A stretch of DNA of 64,000 nt, taken from NCBI RefSeq assembly GCF_018457165.1, contig NZ_JAFMNX010000002.1:186001-250000 (forward strand). Direction: 5' to 3'. The translations under genes were made by a program, and so were the position numbers. The first letter of the stretch is position 1; every line of letters begins with the position of its first letter. This document shows positions 53,963-62,611 of the stretch, piece by piece. The DNA is from Tianweitania aestuarii (GTDB taxonomy: Bacteria; Pseudomonadota; Alphaproteobacteria; Rhizobiales; Rhizobiaceae). Below the pieces are notes generated by a model. The model saw nothing but the letters and a program-made list of their open reading frames with translations. It had not been told where the DNA came from and made no database searches.

Positions 53963-54850
53963 TCAACCCCGCCCCACCTCCACCACCGCATCCGCAAACA
54001 CCTCCGGCGCTTCCTGCGGAAAATTGTGGCCGACGCCCGGCACGATGGCGCGGCGGTAGCGGCCGGTGAAATGTCGGGCACCCTTGTCGTCTGACTGGAG
54101 CGGGTGGACACCGTCGTCGGCGCCATCCAGCACCACGGTCGGCACGGTGATGTCAGGCTGGTCGGCTAGCCGCTGTTCCAGAGCGTCCAGATCCCCATCG
54201 CCGGCAGCCACGCCGAAGCGATGGCGATAGGAGTGGATCACCACGTCCACGAAGTCCGGATTGTCGAAGGCCTCCGCGCTTTGGTCGAACATCGCCTGAT
54301 CGAAGTTCCAGGTCGGTGACCACAGTTTCCAGATGAACTGCGTCAGCTCCCGCCGGTTGCGCGAAAGCCCCTCTACCCCGCGTTCGGTGTGGAAGTAATA
54401 TTGATACCAGTAGCGAAACTCGGCGTCCGGATCGGCAGGGTGTTTGGCGCCGGCGATGTCCTGAATGTTGTAGCCGCCATTGCAGCTCACCAGCCCGACC
54501 ACCCGCTCCGGCCACAAGGCGGCAACGATGCAGGCGGCACGCCCGCCCCAGTCGTAACCGCCAAGCACCGCCCGTTCGATGCCGAGCGCATCCATGAACG
54601 CCAGAAGATCGTTGCCGAGCGCCGCCTGCTGGCCCGATCGCAGCGTGTCGGACGACAGGAACCGCGTTGCGCCATAGCCCCTGAGATAAGGCACGACGCA
54701 ACGCCACCCCTGTCCGCTCAGCCGCTCAGCCACTGCATCAAAGGCATGCACGTCATAAGGAAAGCCGTGCAACAGGATCGCGACCGGCCCATCCGCCGGC
54801 CCGCTTTCCAGATAGGCCACACTCAGCGCGCCGGCTTCGATCGTCTTCAT
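53963..54850 (-). CDS. Alpha/beta hydrolase (epoxide hydrolase / haloalkane dehalogenase-like)
   Basis: A 295-residue hydrolase. The oxyanion HGFP appears in LLHGFPYDVHAFD, the nucleophile elbow is GGYDWGGRAA with Asp as nucleophile (the epoxide hydrolase or dehalogenase class, not the Ser class), the cap region lies around residues 135-200, and the C-terminal His is in GVGHNFPQEAP. The start at 54850 follows AGGAGC. It lies 18 bp downstream of the cupin gene on the same strand, so the two form an operon. Confidence 0.9.
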   Translation of the reverse strand: MKTIEAGALSVAYLESGPADGPVAILLHGFPYDVHAFDAVAERLSGQGWRCVVPYLRGYGATRFLSSDTLRSGQQAALGNDLLAFMDALGIERAVLGGYDWGGRAACIVAALWPERVVGLVSCNGGYNIQDIAGAKHPADPDAEFRYWYQYYFHTERGVEGLSRNRRELTQFIWKLWSPTWNFDQAMFDQSAEAFDNPDFVDVVIHSYRHRFGVAAGDGDLDALEQRLADQPDITVPTVVLDGADDGVHPLQSDDKGARHFTGRYRRAIVPGVGHNFPQEAPEVFADAVVEVGRG

Positions 54851-54868
54851 GATGGCTCCTGCAAGATC

Positions 54869-55378
54869 TCAGCGGGTCACGAACCAGTTGTTCAAAGCCT
54901 CGCCTGTCACCGGATCGGTCTCCGGCAGCCCGACCTGCGCGATCGCTTCGTCGATCACGTCATCGCCGAGATCGCCGGCATGGTTGATGTCGCCGCTTTG
55001 TCCCGGCGGATAGCCACCCGCCATGCGAAAATCGGTTGAAGCACTGACACGCTTGTGTCCGACGCCCGCCGGCACGATGCACACATCGCCGACCTCGATC
55101 TTGGCCGTGATGCCGGTCTCGCCGCCAAAGCCGATCACCGCATGACCGGACACGCAGGCCAGCACTTCATGGCCTTGCGTGTGAAAATGCCAGAACGGGT
55201 AAACCGTATAAACCCAGGTGCCGCTCCAGCCATTGGCTTCAAACAAGCGGCACGCGGCTTCGCCGTTCCGCGCATCTTCGGGAAGCCTGTTCTTCCACAG
55301 CACGAACGGAAGATCGCTGTTGGGGATGCCGCGTTGGCGATCCCTGGCGAAAGTGTGGGTTAAAGCCTGGTCGCTCAC
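54869..55378 (-). CDS. Cupin domain protein
   Basis: A 169-residue single-cupin protein: YPFWHFHTQGHEVLACVSGHAVIGFGG gives the first metal motif (HFHTQGHE) and GDVCIVPAGVGHKRV the second. The fold suggests a metal-binding sensor or small enzyme, function unknown. A GTG start at 55378 is chosen because GGAG lies ten bases upstream and the conserved region begins there; no ATG upstream has a site. It is the first gene of a two-gene operon with the hydrolase. Confidence 0.85.
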   Translation of the reverse strand: MSDQALTHTFARDRQRGIPNSDLPFVLWKNRLPEDARNGEAACRLFEANGWSGTWVYTVYPFWHFHTQGHEVLACVSGHAVIGFGGETGITAKIEVGDVCIVPAGVGHKRVSASTDFRMAGGYPPGQSGDINHAGDLGDDVIDEAIAQVGLPETDPVTGEALNNWFVTR

Positions 55379-55550
55379 TCTGTGTTCTCCTGCCGCATCC
55401 GGATCTGTTTCCGATCTCCGCCGGATAATCAGGACTGATGAAGCCTCCCAATTGAGCAATGAACATTGCTTCATGCGGTTCCACAAGGCTGGAGATCGTT
55501 GTGTCCGAGCGTTCGTCTCGCTAAACACGGGTTCATCCAGTTGAGGCGCA

Positions 55551-56603
55551 ATGCAGAACTTCGTTACCGATACCGTGCTCAAGCGCGACGTCTTTTCCGA
55601 GACGCATAAGGGCCATCTCACCGACGACCCCGAAACCTCGGTGATCCGCCGCATCGTGTCCGCCGCCCCTTGGTGGTCGAAGCCGCTTGCCTGGACGCTC
55701 GCGCGCCGCGAAATTCGCGCGCTGAAGGCGGTGCGCGGCCTGCCCGGCACACCGCAGCTCCTGGCCACCGATAAGGATGGTCTGTTTCGGACTTGGAGCG
55801 AAGGCACGCCGCTGCACCTGGCGCGTCCGAGCCATGCCGCTTTTTATCGCGACGCCGCCCTTCTTCTGCGCAACATGCGCCGGGCCGGCATCACGCATAA
55901 TGATCTCGCCAAGCCGCAGAATTGGCTGATGACGCCGGATGGCAACGCTGCCGTAATCGATTTTCAGTTGGCATCCCTGCATCGCCGGCGTGGATCCCTG
56001 TTCCACACCATGGCCTATGAGGATTTCCGCCATCTCCTGAAGCAGAAGCGCGCCTTTGCGCCGCATCTCCTCACCCCTACCGGCAAACGCCTGCTGGCCC
56101 GCCGCTCGCTGCCGTCGCGGATCTGGATGGCCACGGGCAAGCGCGTTTATAATCTCGTGACCCGCGGCATCTTCAACTGGTCGGACGGCGAAGGCACCGG
56201 CGACCGAATCGACAACGAAGGCGCGACCATTCGTGATTCGCTGAGTGCACTGCCGGGCGTCACCGATGTTGCGCTCGCCACCTACCCGTTTCCGCGCAAG
56301 GGCACCGGCATCTATGCCTTCGTGGAAGCCGGAGTCGAGCTCGACCCACAGCGCGTCGAGCGCCACGGCACCTCGGCCGATCTCGTGCAGCAGGTCGACC
56401 GGCTGCCGCGCGACGAGGAGGGCAATGTTCGCACCGACCTTCTCCAGCTGATCGCCATGAACCGCATGCAGGAGCTGGAAGAGCGCACCGCGTCGGACCC
56501 GTTCCTGCGCAAGCTCACCTCTGAAATTTCCGCCGGCCGCCTCAACATGACCGACCGTCGCATCGCCAGCCAGGAGCCCAATTCCGACGCAAGCCAGAAC
56601 TAA
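55551..56603 (+). CDS. RIO/Kdo-kinase-like protein kinase fused to an ANL-type C-terminal tail
   Basis: A 350-residue protein with two parts. Residues 30-160 resemble small bacterial kinases of the RIO/lipopolysaccharide-kinase type, with the catalytic loop GITHNDLAKPQNWLM (His116-Asn-Asp118) and a metal motif VIDFQLA in place of DFG. Residues 213-305 look like the C-terminal domain of acyl-CoA synthetases and related ANL enzymes: IRDSLSALPGVTDVALATYPFPRKGTGIYAFVEAG, then LPRDEEGNVRTDLLQL. The usual catalytic Lys of that domain (GK) is replaced by Asn (GN), so the tail is probably a binding module. GAGG precedes the start. The substrate is unknown. Confidence 0.82.
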   Translation: MQNFVTDTVLKRDVFSETHKGHLTDDPETSVIRRIVSAAPWWSKPLAWTLARREIRALKAVRGLPGTPQLLATDKDGLFRTWSEGTPLHLARPSHAAFYRDAALLLRNMRRAGITHNDLAKPQNWLMTPDGNAAVIDFQLASLHRRRGSLFHTMAYEDFRHLLKQKRAFAPHLLTPTGKRLLARRSLPSRIWMATGKRVYNLVTRGIFNWSDGEGTGDRIDNEGATIRDSLSALPGVTDVALATYPFPRKGTGIYAFVEAGVELDPQRVERHGTSADLVQQVDRLPRDEEGNVRTDLLQLIAMNRMQELEERTASDPFLRKLTSEISAGRLNMTDRRIASQEPNSDASQN

Positions 56604-56654
56604 GCGCGAACGGATTGTCTGGCACTTTAGTCTCGAATCACTACATTGCCGGAT

Positions 56655-59330
56655 ATGTCCGATCCCTTTGACTTGCCTTTCTTCGACGAGCCCGGCGGCG
56701 AACCGGCGCCTAATCCTCCCGCCCGCAAGGGAGGCGGCGGCATTGCCGCGCGCGCCATGGCCGCGCGTGGTGGGCCTCAAGCGCAGACACCCGATTATGT
56801 CAGCGGCCTGAACCCCGAACAGCGCCAGGCCGTCGAAACCACCGAGGGCCCCGTGCTCGTTCTGGCAGGCGCCGGCACCGGCAAGACGCGCGTTCTCACC
56901 ACCCGCATCGCGCATATTCTGGCCACCGGCCGCGCTTATCCCTCCCAGATCCTGGCCGTGACCTTCACCAACAAGGCCGCGCGCGAAATGAAAACGCGCA
57001 TCGGCGTGCTGGTCGGCGAAGCGGTGGAAGGCATGCCTTGGCTGGGCACCTTCCACTCGATCGGCGTCAAGCTCCTGCGCCGCCATGCCGAACTTGCCGG
57101 CCTGCGCTCCAACTTCACCATCCTCGACACCGACGATGTGATCCGCCTCATCAAGCAGCTGATCCAGGCCGAAGGCCTCGACGACAAGCGCTGGCCCGCC
57201 CGCACCTTCGCCAACATGATCGATGGCTGGAAGAACAAGGGCTATGCGCCCAAGGACATTCCGGAAGGCGACGCGCGCTCCTTCGCCAACGGCAAGGGCC
57301 GCGAGCTGTTCCAGGCCTATCAGGACCGCCTGAAGACGCTGAACGCCTGCGACTTCGGCGATCTCCTGTGTTTGCCGATCCGCATGTTCCGCGAGCACCC
57401 GGATGTGCTCGCCGAATACCACCGCAAGTTCCGCTACATCCTGGTGGACGAGTATCAGGACACCAACACCGCCCAATATATGTGGCTGCGCCTCCTTGCT
57501 CAGCGGCCCAGGTCCCGGCAGGACATGACACCCCAAGGCGGTGATAACCGCCCGTCCGACCGTTCGGACGCGCCCGCGCAGGCCAGCGCCGACAGGCGCG
57601 ATGCGGCCGTGAGCGCAAACGAATCGCAGCAAATCAATATTTGCTGCGTTGGCGATGACGATCAGTCGATCTATGGCTGGCGCGGCGCGGAGGTGGACAA
57701 CATCCTGCGCTTCGAGAAGGATTTTCCGGGCGCAACCGTGATCCGCCTCGAGCGCAACTACCGCTCCACCGCCCACATCCTCGGCACCGCCTCGCATCTG
57801 ATTGCCCATAACGAGGGTCGTCTCGGCAAGACGCTGTTCACCGAACACGCCGATCCCGACGCCTCCAAGGTCATGGTCCACGCCGCCTGGGACTCGGAAG
57901 AAGAAGCGCGCGCGGTCGGCGAAACGATCGAGCAGCTGCAGCGACCGGACAGGGACGGCCGTACCCACAACCTGAACGACATGGCGATCCTCGTGCGCGC
58001 CTCCTTCCAGATGCGCGAGTTCGAAGACCGCTTCGTGACGCTCGGCCTCAACTACCGCGTCATCGGCGGTCCGCGCTTTTATGAGCGTCAGGAAATCCGC
58101 GACGCGATGGCCTATTTCCGCGTCGTCGCCCAGCCGGCCGACGATCTTGCCTTCGAGCGCATCGTCAACACGCCCAAGCGCGGCCTCGGCGAAACCACGA
58201 TCCGCACCCTGCACGACATCGCGCGCGCCCGCGGCGTGCCGATGCTGACCGCCGCCGAAGACATCGTCGAAACCGAGGAGCTGAAGCCCAAGCCCCGCGC
58301 CTCGCTGCGCAATGTGGTCGAGAACTTCCGCCGCTGGCAGAAGATGCTCGACAACACCCCGCATACCGAGCTCGCCGAGATCATCTTCGAGGAATCCGGC
58401 TACACCGACATGTGGAAGAATGACCGCTCGGCCGAAGCGCCGGGCCGGCTCGAAAACCTCAAGGAGCTCGTGCGCTCCATGGAGGAATATGAATCGCTGC
58501 GCTCGTTCCTCGAACATGTCGCGCTGGTCATGGATGCCGAGCAGAACGCCGAACAGGACGCCGTCACCATCATGACGCTCCATTCGGCCAAGGGCCTGGA
58601 ATACGAAACCGTGTTCCTGCCCGGCTGGGAAGAAGGCCTTTTCCCCCACCAGCGCTCGCTCGACGAAGGCGGCCGCTCCGGTCTGGAAGAAGAGCGCCGC
58701 CTCGCTTATGTCGGCGTCACCCGCGCCAAGCGAAACCTGCACATCTGGTTCGTGTCCAACCGCCGCATTCACGGCCTGTGGCAGTCCACCATCCCCTCGC
58801 GCTTTCTCGACGAACTGCCCGAAGCCCATGTCGACGTGCAGGAATCCGGCTCGTCCTATGGCGGCTATGGCGGCGCCTTCGCACAAGGGCGCGGCGGCGG
58901 TTACGGCAATGCGGGGCGCCAGAACCCTTATGGCGCGTCGCGCTTCGACAATGTCGGCTCCCCCGGCTCCGGATCCTTCTCCAACACCTACGCCACCCCC
59001 GGCTGGGCCCGCGCCCAAGCCAACAAAACCGCCGCCACCGACCGCAACTGGGGCACGCGCTCAGGCCAGGGCATCGAACGCATCGGCTACGGCGAAAGCG
59101 ACTCCCAACGCGGCGCCGGCCGAGGCTCCGTTAAGACCCGCACCATCGAAGGCGAACTCATCGCCAAATCCACCATGGACACCCCCTCGGCCTTCTCAGT
59201 GGGCGACCGCGTGTTTCACCAGAAGTTCGGGAATGGGAACGTGGCCGCGATCGAGGGCAACAAGCTGACGATCGATTTCGACAAGGCGGGACAGAAAAGA
59301 GTGCTGGATGGGTTTGTGACGGGGGTTTGA
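56655..59330 (+). CDS. uvrD: UvrD/PcrA-type DNA helicase
   Basis: An 891-residue superfamily 1A helicase for nucleotide excision and mismatch repair. It has Q motif LNPEQRQAV, Walker A AGAGTGKT (71-78), motif Ia TFTNKAAREMKTRIG, motif II VDEYQDTN, motif III GDDDQSIYGWRGAE, motif IV VIRLERNYRST, motif V TIMTLHSAKGLEYETVFLPGWEEGLFP and motif VI YVGVTRAKRNL. About 42 extra residues rich in Asp, Arg, Ser, Gln and Pro (about 284-325) interrupt the core between motifs II and III. The Gly-rich C-terminal tail ends in the Tudor-like DRVFHQKFGNGNVAAIEGNKLTIDFD. The ATG at 56655 is used; a TTG lies three codons earlier. Confidence 0.96.
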   Translation: MSDPFDLPFFDEPGGEPAPNPPARKGGGGIAARAMAARGGPQAQTPDYVSGLNPEQRQAVETTEGPVLVLAGAGTGKTRVLTTRIAHILATGRAYPSQILAVTFTNKAAREMKTRIGVLVGEAVEGMPWLGTFHSIGVKLLRRHAELAGLRSNFTILDTDDVIRLIKQLIQAEGLDDKRWPARTFANMIDGWKNKGYAPKDIPEGDARSFANGKGRELFQAYQDRLKTLNACDFGDLLCLPIRMFREHPDVLAEYHRKFRYILVDEYQDTNTAQYMWLRLLAQRPRSRQDMTPQGGDNRPSDRSDAPAQASADRRDAAVSANESQQINICCVGDDDQSIYGWRGAEVDNILRFEKDFPGATVIRLERNYRSTAHILGTASHLIAHNEGRLGKTLFTEHADPDASKVMVHAAWDSEEEARAVGETIEQLQRPDRDGRTHNLNDMAILVRASFQMREFEDRFVTLGLNYRVIGGPRFYERQEIRDAMAYFRVVAQPADDLAFERIVNTPKRGLGETTIRTLHDIARARGVPMLTAAEDIVETEELKPKPRASLRNVVENFRRWQKMLDNTPHTELAEIIFEESGYTDMWKNDRSAEAPGRLENLKELVRSMEEYESLRSFLEHVALVMDAEQNAEQDAVTIMTLHSAKGLEYETVFLPGWEEGLFPHQRSLDEGGRSGLEEERRLAYVGVTRAKRNLHIWFVSNRRIHGLWQSTIPSRFLDELPEAHVDVQESGSSYGGYGGAFAQGRGGGYGNAGRQNPYGASRFDNVGSPGSGSFSNTYATPGWARAQANKTAATDRNWGTRSGQGIERIGYGESDSQRGAGRGSVKTRTIEGELIAKSTMDTPSAFSVGDRVFHQKFGNGNVAAIEGNKLTIDFDKAGQKRVLDGFVTGV

Positions 59331-59336
59331 GGGGAA

Positions 59337-61895
59337 CTAAGCTGTTCTAAATCGGGCGTCGAAGGTTTCGAGTACACTTCTTACTCGTCGCTGCACAGAA
59401 GTGGACAGCCACTTACCCTCGATATTCAACTTGGACGACAAGCCCTTAGCCTTATTCTTGATGCGTCCTGTAAGTTCGGGCCGCAGAGTTCGCGCTGTGA
59501 ATGCCGCAATCATTTCGATCAGCGGATCCTCAAGAGGATCTAGGTAGATATCAGGCATCTCAAGTATTCCTCCAATCTCCTCAAAGAATACCCACGGAGT
59601 ATTTCCTTGAGATATAGGTCTCAGAAGTTGATAGGCTGTATTCCTTGCATAAACGCTGCTCCTATCAGCGTAAGGACTATCCATCTCAACATTCGCTCGA
59701 AATACTCTAAGATGGATTTTCAGGGACTCCCTTAAGTCGCTCATGCCGTCAGTCGGCTCTGTAAGGAGCCGTTCACGGCCCCTTGCAAATAGATTAGACG
59801 CTTTCAGAGCAAGCATATTAACTTTTTCTTGAGCAGAATACCGACGACCCGCAATGACAACCTCTGTGGCGCGTATTGCGCGACCATCATGAGCACCACT
59901 TCTTCTTTCCGCACTGTGCCACATGTTAACGTATCTGAAATCCGGTTCATGTCGCATTTCAATAGCGTATCGGAATGCTTCTCGGCAGTCGGCAAGCCTT
60001 GGCCTCGGCTGAGCCGCATACACGTATCCACACAGAGCTCTGAAAACTGGATCCTCTGTTACCAACGGCGGAAGGTTCTTGTCAGTGACAATCTTCAGCG
60101 CCTCGTACGCGCGCTCAGGGAGATGCTCCGATAATCTTTTTGGTAGCGATCGCTCAACCTTGGTGACCAAAGCAGCAACTCTAGGATTGCTGATCTGAGC
60201 GGTCTTCTTAAAATTCTTAACTCGCTCACGGAGGACACTGTATCCTTCAAGGCTGTTCTTCCGACCTGCCACGAAGCTTTTCGTTAACGATGCGAGAGCA
60301 TAAAAAGATTCTGCGCCTGCATCATCTGCCTCAAGGAACATTTCCCTGGTAGCATGTATAGCGTCTGTGACTTTGGACGCATCAGCTTGGAGAGCTGTTT
60401 GCAATTCTGCGAACGTGGCTGGTCGATCAAATTCAACTAGCGCGCAGAGAAGTAGCTTCGGAAGATTGCCCGCTGGAAGCGCATCCCACTCGCGCATGAA
60501 CACATAATCACGAATACTATCCCCGGCGTTCTGCTCAAATAATTCGGAAGCACGCTCGTAACTTCCAGCAGTTCGGACAAGAGCTACTATGCTCTCGATT
60601 ACAAGCGGTCTTCTTTCAGAAAGCACAGGTAGAACGTTGTCCCTGAACGCAAGCGTAGGTTCTTTTACCCTAAATTGCGAGCAGCATTCTAAGACAAAGT
60701 CTTCGTACTCACGTCCTGACAAACCTGGAACTTCAACCGAATTTGTAAGCGACTGCGTAGGTGCATTTCTTAATGTATAAAGTACTCGAGACTGCTTAGG
60801 CGCACGACATAGCAGCCGGTAAAGGTGGTCCGACCCTGGGTCAACCCCGTCTGTTGTAAGTGTATCGATATCATCGATTATAATCAGAGCCGATAGGACA
60901 GAAAGCAGATCCTTAAGCTCGGATCTAAGAGCATTCAATTCTAGACTATTTATGTAGTCTAGGTCTGATGTCCAATCAGAGAAACGAAGGATTGCTGATA
61001 ACAGCTCACGTTCGTTCGAGAAGTCGACACTCTCAACCTCACCTATCGCTCCCGTCAATGCTATTAACTGACGTCGCTTAGCGCTGATGAAAACGACCGT
61101 ATCGATTGTGTCCGCTCCGCCGATCTTGACGGATCCGCCGTACTCCTTGATCAGCCGAGCAAACTCGTACGCAATTGTTGTTTTCCCCGAACCACCTTTG
61201 CCGTAGATGTATGATCTCGGTTCATCCGAGCCTTCAAGCCATTCAAATAGCTGAGAAATAACCTCTGTTCGTCCTACAAAGCGCCTAACGGACGCAGGGC
61301 TAGGGGGTAACGAGCCATCAACACCGGTTGAGACTTCCGGGGCTCTGTCGGCGCTTTGCCGACAGAAAACAACTGGAAAATGTTTTGGAGTTGCAGCTAC
61401 TACCTCATGGCCTTCCCGTACCCAAATTGTCGTTGACGGGGATTTCTGATATCCCTTAACCAACGTAAGCGGCGGTATACCTTGCCTTCGTCGATTTACT
61501 AAAAGGATGTCTACACCGCCTCGTTCGGATAGCGGCAACGACTTCAAGTCAAGATCAGGCATATTGCTTATAGACTGCTTCACAGCCAGTCTAAAGCGGT
61601 CCAGATTGATATCTACTTTATTATGCCCGCTGGTTCTTTTCTTGTCGTGGACTCCAAAGATAATTATACCGCCATCCGTATTGGAAAAAGCACATATGAG
61701 ACGACATATGCCGGCAAAATACGGATCTGAAAGGGAAAACGGCCATTCTTGCTTGAAGTCCCAAAGCGCTCCTTCACTGGCGATCAAATGATGATCATCG
61801 TAACTGAAGTTGGTCAGAAAAGCCTCCTCTGTGAGCTCGGAGGGAGAGCTTAGCCACAAAGAGATAGCAGCGGTAGAACCGTTAGGTCCCGACAT
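59337..61895 (-). CDS. Schlafen/AlbA_2 domain fused to a STAND NTPase, candidate defence protein
   Basis: An 852-residue protein with an unusual layout. Residues 38-175 match the AlbA_2/Schlafen-type putative DNA-binding or nuclease domain: EGALWDFKQEW, then ICRLICAFSNTDGGIIIFGVHD. Residues 205-400 are a STAND/NB-ARC-like NTPase: FVGRTEVISQLFEWL, Walker A GKGGSGKT (232-239), Walker B LIIIDDID (337-344), sensor RVLYTLRN (369-376), then VPGLSGREYEDF. The remaining 450 residues are helical and may form a sensor. STAND proteins often detect phage parts and trigger an N-terminal effector. The gene is clearly AT-richer, with more AT-ending codons, than both neighbours, pointing to acquisition. It ends 6 bp from the uvrD stop. 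No function is proven. Confidence 0.85.
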   Translation of the reverse strand: MSGPNGSTAAISLWLSSPSELTEEAFLTNFSYDDHHLIASEGALWDFKQEWPFSLSDPYFAGICRLICAFSNTDGGIIIFGVHDKKRTSGHNKVDINLDRFRLAVKQSISNMPDLDLKSLPLSERGGVDILLVNRRRQGIPPLTLVKGYQKSPSTTIWVREGHEVVAATPKHFPVVFCRQSADRAPEVSTGVDGSLPPSPASVRRFVGRTEVISQLFEWLEGSDEPRSYIYGKGGSGKTTIAYEFARLIKEYGGSVKIGGADTIDTVVFISAKRRQLIALTGAIGEVESVDFSNERELLSAILRFSDWTSDLDYINSLELNALRSELKDLLSVLSALIIIDDIDTLTTDGVDPGSDHLYRLLCRAPKQSRVLYTLRNAPTQSLTNSVEVPGLSGREYEDFVLECCSQFRVKEPTLAFRDNVLPVLSERRPLVIESIVALVRTAGSYERASELFEQNAGDSIRDYVFMREWDALPAGNLPKLLLCALVEFDRPATFAELQTALQADASKVTDAIHATREMFLEADDAGAESFYALASLTKSFVAGRKNSLEGYSVLRERVKNFKKTAQISNPRVAALVTKVERSLPKRLSEHLPERAYEALKIVTDKNLPPLVTEDPVFRALCGYVYAAQPRPRLADCREAFRYAIEMRHEPDFRYVNMWHSAERRSGAHDGRAIRATEVVIAGRRYSAQEKVNMLALKASNLFARGRERLLTEPTDGMSDLRESLKIHLRVFRANVEMDSPYADRSSVYARNTAYQLLRPISQGNTPWVFFEEIGGILEMPDIYLDPLEDPLIEMIAAFTARTLRPELTGRIKNKAKGLSSKLNIEGKWLSTSVQRRVRSVLETFDARFRTA

Positions 61896-62363
61896 TAAGG
61901 CCTCACGATGATACTCGGTTATCTGGATTTTAGTGCCAGACGTGGACGGTGACGACTAGAAGGAGAGCATTACACCAAGAAGATGCTTTGAAGAAGGCTT
62001 CTTCCATCAAGAGACGCAAAATAACACTTTTTCCGACACTTAAGTGGGCTCGAACAAGATGTGCGTTTGCTGATCCACATCATTGTTTCGTAGATCACTT
62101 GTAATTTCTTACGCTAAATCTATCCACGCCCCTCCCCACCCCATCTATCCTTCCCTCATCGCCCTCGTTGGGAACTCTGGTGCGCACCGGGGATCAGAGG
62201 GGGGCGGCGGTGTCCGGGTTGGTTGGGCTACGGTAGTCCGGCTTGGAGGGTATCCAGTCCCTCCCCAAACCCGGGCCTATGTCGGTCAGTGCGGGAGCAC
62301 TCGGCGAGGTGGCGACTAGTCTGCGCCGAGCCCGCCCACCGGCATCAGGGCTAGAGCACCGAC

Positions 62364-62419
62364 GGACGCGAAACGCCCGCGCCGTATCTAAATTATCAAA
62401 GGCGCGGGATTTCGCGTCC
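62364..62419. repeat. Long near-perfect inverted repeat
   Basis: The left arm 62364-62383 (GGACGCGAAA, then CCCGCGCC after two bases) and the right arm 62401-62419 pair over 18 bp with one small internal loop. The 17-nt AT-rich loop separates them. No T-run follows on either side, so it is unlikely to be a simple terminator. Confidence 0.9.
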
Positions 62420-62470
62420 GCTTCCCAAGCTCAGGCGCGCGGGAAGGCATTGGCGCATGGGAAAACGGCG

Positions 62471-62596
62471 ATGGACCAAAGCGAAATGCGCGCTGAACGG
62501 CTTCGTCACGCCGACCTGATCATGCGGATCGCCTGTCGCAAGAAGGCCGAGGAACCTTCACCGCATCTCATAGTTATGCCGCGCCGGTTGATCTGA
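62471..62596 (+). CDS. Possible 41-residue peptide upstream of the FUSC gene
   Basis: An ATG-started frame of 41 codons, basic and helical (MDQSEMRAERLRHADLIMRI), ends 15 bp before the FUSC start. There is no strong ribosome binding site, and no family is recognised. It could be a leader or chance frame. Confidence 0.3.
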   Translation: MDQSEMRAERLRHADLIMRIACRKKAEEPSPHLIVMPRRLI

Positions 62597-62611
62597 CCGC
62601 CGGCTGAAATC

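Larger units (their letters stand above)
61896..62611. other. Gene-poor spacer, AT-rich then GC-rich and hairpin-dense
   Basis: About 700 bp with no convincing large gene. 61896-62110 is AT-rich like the STAND gene and holds a GAAGAA-GGC-TTCTTC palindrome (61990-62004) that could be an operator or part of its promoter. 62200-62420 turns GC-rich with four hairpins in a row: CCGGGTT/AACCCGG (62214-62220 with 62268-62274) enclosing GGAGGG/CCCTCC (62245-62250 with 62259-62264); AGTGC-GGGA-GCACT (62288-62301); CGGCG/CGCCG (62302-62306 with 62324-62328); and the long hairpin at 62364-62419. The density suggests a folded RNA, but no known RNA family is recognised. Confidence 0.6.

Noticed and set aside
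59333-62176. GGGAACT at 59333-59339 and 62170-62176 as target-site repeats flanking the STAND island
   Set aside because: A 7-bp match over 2.8 kb is expected by chance and neither copy sits next to an inverted repeat or integrase.
62200-62350. RNase P RNA, 6S RNA or SRP RNA in the hairpin-rich spacer
   Set aside because: The conserved cores I know for these RNAs (for example the SRP GGAAGGAAGCAG loop) are absent.
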